DNA of 64,000 bases from an uncultured Marvinbryantia sp. GTDB taxonomy: Bacteria > Bacillota > Clostridia > Lachnospirales > Lachnospiraceae. The stretch spans positions 62,001 to 126,000 of the forward strand of contig NZ_CAJKOX010000002.1 of NCBI RefSeq assembly GCF_905201705.1. The letters run 5' to 3'. A program made the position numbers and the translations under genes. Numbering within the stretch: the stretch's first letter is position 1; each line of letters opens with the position of its first letter. Shown in pieces: positions 59,370-64,000 of the stretch. The notes beneath the pieces are model-generated. The model was not told where the DNA came from, ran no database searches, and was given only the letters and a program-made list of their open reading frames with translations.

Positions 59370-60260
59370 ATGAAAATTGCAGGACATACGATGGGAACAC
59401 CGGAACTTACTGTGCTGGAAGCGGCAAAGCTTTTTTCTGAAATCGGAATGGATGCTATCGAGATTATCTACCAGGAGGGATATAAAAGTGCGCTGCATGA
59501 GAGCACGACGGACGAGGAAATTCTGGAACTGAAAAGGGAGCTAAAAAAGCTTGGAATAGAGGCTTCCGGGATCGTCTCTTACGCAAGCGATTATAATCAG
59601 CCGGATGAAAACCGGCGGAAAGCAGCAATACGGGATTGTCGCAGATGCATAGAGATTGCCTGGATGCTGGGAGCACATTTTATACGGATCTACGGGGGCA
59701 CTTTCCTGGAGGGAGACGAAAATTTCGATGAAAAGCGGAAAATTCTTGTAAGTACAATGCGGATGCTCGCCGATGAGGCAAAAGAAAAAAATGTTGCGCT
59801 GGTGTTGGAGAATCATTTTAATACAATGACGACCGGACCGCAGATTACGTATGACATTGTAAGTGAGATTGATCGCGATAACGTGGGCATTCTTTATGAT
59901 CAGGCAAATATTGGATTTTTGTCGGGAGAGGATTACCGGAAATGTATTCAGATACAGAGGGATAAAATCTTTTATGTTCATGTGAAAGATTTCAAATTTA
60001 AGGCGGAGGGGAGAAAATTTTCGGCTGGCTCTGTTACCCATGTAAACGAGGAGGAACGCGCTGTTGTTACCCGGATCGTAGGGGAAGGGATCCTTCCGTG
60101 GAAAGAGATTATATATAATCTGCATGAGGTTGGGTATGACGGGTATCTCTCTCTGGAATATGAGAGAAGATGGCATCCGATGGACATACCGGAAGCAGCG
60201 GTTGGCATGGCAAAGAGCGCCGCGTATCTGCGGGAAATCCTCGGTACGCTGGAAGGATGA
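59370..60260 (+). CDS. Sugar phosphate isomerase/epimerase-family TIM-barrel protein (1)
   Basis: A 296-residue AP_endonuc_2-type barrel. Metal ligands are visible: Glu in ALVLENHFN, Asp in VGILYDQAN, His in FYVHVKDF and Glu in YLSLEYERRW. The family includes sugar epimerases, inosose dehydratase (IolE) and 3-keto-glycoside lyases. ATG 59370 is preferred over the GTG at 59361, which overlaps the previous stop. It is 5 bases after the Gfo/Idh gene and 7 before the second barrel protein. Confidence 0.88.
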   Translation: MKIAGHTMGTPELTVLEAAKLFSEIGMDAIEIIYQEGYKSALHESTTDEEILELKRELKKLGIEASGIVSYASDYNQPDENRRKAAIRDCRRCIEIAWMLGAHFIRIYGGTFLEGDENFDEKRKILVSTMRMLADEAKEKNVALVLENHFNTMTTGPQITYDIVSEIDRDNVGILYDQANIGFLSGEDYRKCIQIQRDKIFYVHVKDFKFKAEGRKFSAGSVTHVNEEERAVVTRIVGEGILPWKEIIYNLHEVGYDGYLSLEYERRWHPMDIPEAAVGMAKSAAYLREILGTLEG

Positions 60261-60267
60261 AGGGAAA

Positions 60268-61065
60268 ATGATAAGGCTAGGCTGTTTTGGGACGACTGCG
60301 CAACTTTCGGAAATAGAGCGCGCAGGATTTGATACAATAGAGCTTGATTTTTGTGAGATCACACAGATGCCGGAAGCGGAGTTTTCTGAATTCCTGGAGA
60401 ATGCGGGAAGAAGCGGACTGACATTTGACGTGTGTTCGGGGCTTTTTCCGATGAATCTGCGTTTTTACGAACCGGATTTTGCGGAAAACTACTGGCTGGA
60501 ACATGTGGAAAAAGGAGCGGAGAGACTGGCAAAGCTTTCGTGCAGAATCATCCCGCTTGGGGCGGGAAAATGCAGAAGTATGCCACAAGCGCGGTCGGAA
60601 TGGAAGCGCTGCCAGGAAAAACTGCTGGAATTTACAGAAAAGATCTGCGGGATATTGGAGCGGCATGGAATGCTGCTGGCAGTGGAGCCTCTGGGACCGG
60701 CGAATTCCAATTATCTGAATTATATCAGCGAGGCAGCGGAATTTATACGGAAAGTCCCGGCAGAAAATTGCCGGACAATGTGTGATCTGAGACATATGGT
60801 TAAGAACGGGGAAGATTTTGGAGAGATTTTGAAATTTCGTGATGTTATCAGCCATGCACATATTGATTATCCGCTCGGAGAATGCCGGCGCTTTCCGCAG
60901 AGGGGAGACGGTTATGACTATTCGGATTATCTTGGTGCACTGGGAGCGTCAGGGTATGAAGGGATACTGACGATAGAGGCAACGTTCTGGAATGATTTCG
61001 CTGCGGAGGCAGTGTCAAGCGCAGAGTTTTTAAGAAGGGAAATACATATGAAGGCAGGTGTTTGA
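60268..61065 (+). CDS. Sugar phosphate isomerase/epimerase-family TIM-barrel protein (2)
   Basis: A 265-residue barrel protein of the same superfamily, but clearly distinct in sequence from its neighbour. Likely metal ligands: Glu in LLAVEPLGPANSNYLNYI, Asp in TMCDLRHM, His in SHAHIDYPLG and Glu in LTIEATFW. ATG 60268 follows GAAGGG. Two such proteins side by side suggest two successive steps, for example isomerisation and lyase reaction, or a heteromeric enzyme as in DgpB/DgpC-type pairs. Confidence 0.87.
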   Translation: MIRLGCFGTTAQLSEIERAGFDTIELDFCEITQMPEAEFSEFLENAGRSGLTFDVCSGLFPMNLRFYEPDFAENYWLEHVEKGAERLAKLSCRIIPLGAGKCRSMPQARSEWKRCQEKLLEFTEKICGILERHGMLLAVEPLGPANSNYLNYISEAAEFIRKVPAENCRTMCDLRHMVKNGEDFGEILKFRDVISHAHIDYPLGECRRFPQRGDGYDYSDYLGALGASGYEGILTIEATFWNDFAAEAVSSAEFLRREIHMKAGV

Positions 61066-61066
61066 T

Positions 61067-61972
61067 ATGCAAAAATTATATGGAACAGTGGTACCGATGG
61101 TTACGCCATTGACAGAAAATGATGAGATTGACGTGGAATCGCTGAAGCGCCTTACGGATCACTGCATAGATGGAGGATTGCAGTGCCTTTATCCATGTGG
61201 AACGACTGGTGAAATGATGTATCTGTCGGCAGAGGAACGCAGGCTGACAGCAGAAACAGTTGTGCGGCATGCGGCAGGACGCGTCCCGGTGTTTGTACAT
61301 GTGGGAGCCTGGAATCTGAAAGATACGCTGGAACTGGCAGACCATGCAGTGAAGATCGGCGCTGACGGAATTGGAGTGGTGACGCCTGCGTTTTATAAGC
61401 TCAGTGATGCAGCGATTGAAGAGTATTATGTGACGATCGCGAAAAGTATTCCGGAGGATTTTCCGATGTATCTGTATGGGATCCCGCAGAACGCTGTCAA
61501 TGACCTTTCGGTAGACGTGTGCCGTGCGGTAAGCAGGCGGTGCCCGAACGTGGTGGGGGCAAAATACAGCTTCCCGGATATGACAAGACTGCAGCAGCTG
61601 ATGACTGTCAGGGATGGGGCATTCAGCGTTTTGGTGGGACCGGATCATTTGTTTGAAGCGGTTGTAGCGGTTGGGGGTGATGGCACGGTTTCCGGAAATG
61701 CTATGTGTATCCCGGAGCATTATGCCGCTCTCTGGGATGCGCTTCAGAAAAAGGATTTTGTGCTGGCAACAAAGCTGCAGCGCCGGACCAATATTTTAAA
61801 TGCGGTAATGTGTGAGAACAATAATATTGCGGCATATAAGGTAATTCTGAAAGCGGAGGGTGTTATTTCTACGACACGGGTGCGGCGTCCGATGGAGAAT
61901 CTGACGGAAGAACAGGAGTGGCAGCTTCTGCAGCGCATGCGGGAATTGGATTACAGAGTTGTGCCGGCGTGA
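61067..61972 (+). CDS. Dihydrodipicolinate synthase/N-acetylneuraminate lyase-family aldolase
   Basis: A 301-residue class I aldolase-type barrel. GTVVPMVTPLTENDEIDVESL and CGTTGEMMYLSAEER give the substrate-binding GTTGE; the Schiff-base Lys is in VVGAKYSFPD and the Tyr in MYLYGIPQNA. All catalytic positions are present. In a catabolic operon it more likely cleaves or dehydrates a 2-keto-acid sugar than makes dihydrodipicolinate. ATG 61067 follows AGGCAGGTG, one base after the preceding stop. Confidence 0.9.
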   Translation: MQKLYGTVVPMVTPLTENDEIDVESLKRLTDHCIDGGLQCLYPCGTTGEMMYLSAEERRLTAETVVRHAAGRVPVFVHVGAWNLKDTLELADHAVKIGADGIGVVTPAFYKLSDAAIEEYYVTIAKSIPEDFPMYLYGIPQNAVNDLSVDVCRAVSRRCPNVVGAKYSFPDMTRLQQLMTVRDGAFSVLVGPDHLFEAVVAVGGDGTVSGNAMCIPEHYAALWDALQKKDFVLATKLQRRTNILNAVMCENNNIAAYKVILKAEGVISTTRVRRPMENLTEEQEWQLLQRMRELDYRVVPA

Positions 61973-62020
61973 GATATCTGCTATTCTGAAGATAAACAGG
62001 CAATTCTTAAGGGGGATGCT

Positions 62021-62920
62021 ATGAAGGTTTTATGTTATGGATCGCTGAATATTGATTTTACTTATGAGGTAGATCATTTTGTTCAGAAGGGAGAAACGAT
62101 ATCCTCACAGGCGCTGCGCACCTGCGGCGGCGGAAAGGGATTAAATCAGTCGACTGCTCTGGCAAAGGCGGGCGCGGAGGTTTATCATGCAGGCTGCGTC
62201 GGCGAGGACGGCAGGTTTTTGCTGGAGCAGATGGAAGCTTCCGGGATACACACGGAATATGTAACAGTTTTGCGTGAGGTGCGCACGGGAAATGCCATCA
62301 TCCAGAATGACCGGGATGGGGATAACTGTATTATTTTGTATGGAGGAGCAAATCATGCGATTACCAGCGCGCAGGCAGATGCGGTGCTGGACGCTTTCGA
62401 AGCGGGCGATTTTTTGCTTTTACAGAATGAGATCAATCATCTGGAATATATTATTCGGAAGGCGCATGAGAAAAAGCTGAAAATTATTCTGAATCCTTCC
62501 CCGATGGATGAGAAGATTCTGGGATTACCGTTGGAGATGGTTGACTATTTTGTCCTGAATGAAATTGAAGCGTGCCAGATTCTCGGCTGCAGGGCAGAGA
62601 CACAAGGGGAAGAAATGGCGAAGCTGCTGCGTGAGCGGTTCCCAGCTGCGGCAATCGTATTGACGCTTGGGGGCGACGGCTCCGTCTATGCGGATAGAGA
62701 ACAGTTTTTCCGTCAGCCTGTCTACAGGGTAAAGGCAGTGGACACCACAGCGGCAGGCGATACCTTCACCGGATATTTTATTGCGGCACTGCTGAAAGGC
62801 CTTGCAGCTGCGCAGGCGATGGACATTGCCGCGCGGGCAGCGGCGATCGCCGTTACCAGAAAAGGCGCGTCGCCGTCTGTCCCGGAATGGGCTGAGGCAG
62901 AGAGCTTTTTATTCCCGTGA
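62021..62920 (+). CDS. rbsK: Ribokinase-type PfkB carbohydrate kinase
   Basis: A 299-residue kinase. CGGGKGLNQSTALAKAG is the ribokinase substrate loop, NPSPMDEKILGLPLEMVDYFVLNEIEA the middle region, and VDTTAAGDTFTGYF holds the anion hole and the catalytic Asp. Ribose is the expected substrate, which would fit a ribosylated compound, but related PfkB kinases use other sugars. It closes the operon. Its last codons and stop (FLFP, TGA at 62918-62920) lie inside a dispersed repeat. Confidence 0.88.
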   Translation: MKVLCYGSLNIDFTYEVDHFVQKGETISSQALRTCGGGKGLNQSTALAKAGAEVYHAGCVGEDGRFLLEQMEASGIHTEYVTVLREVRTGNAIIQNDRDGDNCIILYGGANHAITSAQADAVLDAFEAGDFLLLQNEINHLEYIIRKAHEKKLKIILNPSPMDEKILGLPLEMVDYFVLNEIEACQILGCRAETQGEEMAKLLRERFPAAAIVLTLGGDGSVYADREQFFRQPVYRVKAVDTTAAGDTFTGYFIAALLKGLAAAQAMDIAARAAAIAVTRKGASPSVPEWAEAESFLFP

Positions 62921-62960
62921 GCAGCGAGCCAGGCGGACATGCCTGCATGTCCATTTGGCA
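62909..62960 (-). repeat. Dispersed repeat (GCCAAATGGACATGCA family), copy 2
   Basis: Read on the minus strand, GCCAAATGGACATGCA, GGCATGTCC, GCCTGGCTCG, CTGCTCACGGGAATAA. It matches 47894-47935 apart from an added GGCATGTCC, which creates the hairpin GGACATGC-CT-GCATGTCC (62935-62952). Its end supplies the stop codon of the ribokinase gene. Confidence 0.6.
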
Positions 62961-62972
62961 ATTGCCGCGCGG

Positions 62973-63040
62973 GTCAAATACCCCGATGCTTGCATTGCTA
63001 CTGGCTTGACGCCCGTTATGCCTGCAGCGGGGTATCTGAC
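62973..63040. repeat. Inverted repeat GTCAAATACCCC/GGGGTATCTGAC
   Basis: Twelve-base arms with one mismatch (62973-62984 and 63029-63040) enclose 44 bases. The right arm is inside the convergent dehydrogenase gene and encodes Ser-Asp-Thr-Pro of its C-terminus. It adjoins the dispersed repeat at 62909, so the two may be one composite element and could act as a barrier between the converging genes. Confidence 0.55.
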
Positions 63041-63930
63041 TTGAGAAATAGCCGGATATTGTCCAGCACCTTCTCGCTGAGCAGCCCGAAGGCCTGCCGT
63101 GTTCTTCCGGCGGAGGCATCCGGCGATAAAACTCTCTCGTGGGAAAGGATTTCCCCATTCACATCGCCGGAGGCGCCCCTGGTGTCGCACACGAAGTAAT
63201 TATTTCCGCCATCCAGCCATCTTTTCAGCGCTTCCGTATCGTGGGACGGTCCGATGGAGGTGTTGAAGAGAATTTTTCCGCTGCCGAGCTTTTTAAATTC
63301 CTCCTCATGCAGCAGGATCACATTTTTATTGAGACAGGTAAATACCACCTCACTGTTTTCGAGAAGCTCGTGGAGCGGACGGTAGGTATAACCCTTCTGC
63401 TCCAGCTCCGGCTTGCGGGTGCGGCTGAAATAGGAAATGTCGGCGCCCATAAACTGCAGTGCTTCCGCGATCAGGCTTCCTGTGACGCCAAGACCGATAA
63501 TGCCTGCCTTCAGATCAGTGATCTCCTCCGGCGTATCCTTCCATTTATAGCCGTCGTAGCCGTGGAGCAGCCGCACAAGCTCATACAGAACAAACTCCAC
63601 AACGCCGCGGTCGCCGTAGTCGCGGATGCCGCGCACCTGGATGCCGCGCTCGCGCGCACAGGCGATGTCGACATTTGCGCTCTCCTCTGAATACAGGCTG
63701 CAGCACATGCCGATATAGCGGAGGTTCGGGCAGCTTTCTATGATAAAACGGTCAATCTGAGAGGTGTAGCTGACCAGCACGGCGTCAGCGTCCGCGATCC
63801 TCTCAATAATCACTTCTCTCGTCTTTGGAATATCGCGGTAAAGAACAACCTCTTTCGCGTATTCATGCAGTTTCTTTTCGGCTTCCGCCACCAGACTTAC
63901 CGGCTCGATCGCCACAAGCTTTTCAAACAT
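63016..63930 (-). CDS. D-isomer-specific 2-hydroxyacid dehydrogenase
   Basis: A 304-residue NAD-dependent dehydrogenase. The dinucleotide motif is AGIIGLGVTGSLIAEALQFMGADI; the preceding IRDYGDRGVVEFVLYEL corresponds to the start of the NAD domain, and FNTSIGPSHDTEALKRWL and CDTRGASGDVNGE lie where the catalytic Arg/Glu/His region is expected, though the usual Arg-Glu-His set is not obvious. Substrate unknown. ATG 63930 follows GGGAGGATC. It converges on the catabolic operon and may or may not belong to it. Confidence 0.86.
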   Translation of the reverse strand: MFEKLVAIEPVSLVAEAEKKLHEYAKEVVLYRDIPKTREVIIERIADADAVLVSYTSQIDRFIIESCPNLRYIGMCCSLYSEESANVDIACARERGIQVRGIRDYGDRGVVEFVLYELVRLLHGYDGYKWKDTPEEITDLKAGIIGLGVTGSLIAEALQFMGADISYFSRTRKPELEQKGYTYRPLHELLENSEVVFTCLNKNVILLHEEEFKKLGSGKILFNTSIGPSHDTEALKRWLDGGNNYFVCDTRGASGDVNGEILSHERVLSPDASAGRTRQAFGLLSEKVLDNIRLFLKSDTPLQA

Positions 63931-63954
63931 TGCAGATCCTCCCTCGTTTATGAC

Positions 63955-63977
63955 GCCCGCTGCGGTTTGCGGCGGGC
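63955..63977 (-). promoter_or_regulatory. Leader hairpin of the dehydrogenase gene
   Basis: GCCCGCTGC (63955-63963), loop GGTTT, GCGGCGGGC (63969-63977), nine base pairs with one G-T. It lies 25 bases before the start codon on the minus strand. The promoter is probably beyond the right edge. Confidence 0.45.
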
Positions 63978-64000
63978 TTATTATGATAACTCTATCATAT

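Noticed and set aside
1..64000. CRISPR arrays, tRNA or rRNA genes, prophage or conjugation genes
   Set aside because: No regular spaced repeats, no tRNA-like cloverleaf and no integrase, transposase, relaxase or capsid-type protein were seen on either strand.

Overview
The window looks like chromosomal DNA of a gut-type Firmicute, most likely of the class Clostridia, family Lachnospiraceae. The case rests on AGGAGG-type ribosome binding sites, TTGACA/TATAAT promoters, a pyruvate phosphate dikinase, AGCS symporter, stand-alone AzlC/AzlD, CTC-type L25 and many LacI/AraC-controlled ABC sugar operons with cytoplasmic glycosidases. The genus cannot be fixed from the sequence alone. I see no rRNA, tRNA, CRISPR array, transposase, integrase or phage gene.

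Layout. (1) 1-3.35 kb: ppdK with a promoter and a terminator-like leader hairpin, then a repeat-rich gap with two related terminators. (2) 3.35-13.5 kb: an accessory metal or siderophore-type block. It holds an HMA metal-binding protein, a methyltransferase, a DtxR-family repressor, a metallo-hydrolase, an ECF importer (S, T and fused A-A), an AraC regulator and a pair of half-size ABC transporters of YbtPQ/IrtAB type. The inverted repeat GTTAG-N6-CTAAC occurs at the head of each transcription unit (four sites, one with a mismatch) and is the likely operator of the local DtxR protein. (3) 13.5-24.2 kb: a LacI-controlled operon with a sugar ABC importer, aldo/keto reductase, VOC protein, GH51 arabinofuranosidase, DhaK, DhaL, an RpiB-like and a TPI-like isomerase. 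The last four together are the signature of tetrulose (erythrulose) phosphate metabolism feeding erythrose-4-phosphate. (4) 24.4-31.4 kb: a second ABC importer with a GH51 and a GH2 enzyme. (5) 31.4-45.4 kb: mixed genes: an ArsR-type regulator, a GNAT protein, a DUF2975-like membrane protein with an Xre regulator and a lipoprotein, a TrmH-type methyltransferase, azlCD, L25, an asparagine synthetase lacking its glutaminase N-terminus, an aldo/keto reductase, a GltD/PreT-like flavoprotein, an orphan RelB antitoxin and a GH127 beta-L-arabinofuranosidase. (6) 45.5-53.0 kb: glycogen phosphorylase, an AraC regulator and a redox group (trxA, Crp/Fnr regulator, ferritin, trxB), then an Na+/alanine symporter. 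The trxA and trxB promoters carry matching GTGA-N7-TCAC palindromes at the same distance from the -10 box. (7) 53.2-63.9 kb: a LacI-controlled run of ten same-strand genes. It combines an NMT1/SsuABC-type importer with a PreA-like flavin/Fe-S enzyme, a Gfo/Idh/MocA oxidoreductase, two TIM-barrel isomerase/lyase proteins, a DapA-family lyase and a ribokinase, and ends against a convergent 2-hydroxyacid dehydrogenase. I know of no pathway with this exact set.

How it fits together. The genome stretch is devoted to importing small plant-derived glycosides and cutting them inside the cell: two GH51, one GH2 and one GH127 enzyme, none with a signal peptide. The sugars are then channelled through local regulons. 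The most likely undescribed systems are the 53-63 kb catabolic operon, the tetrulose operon at 13.5-24 kb and the DtxR-type regulon at 3.4-13.4 kb. Functions are read from motifs and memory of families; no database search was possible.
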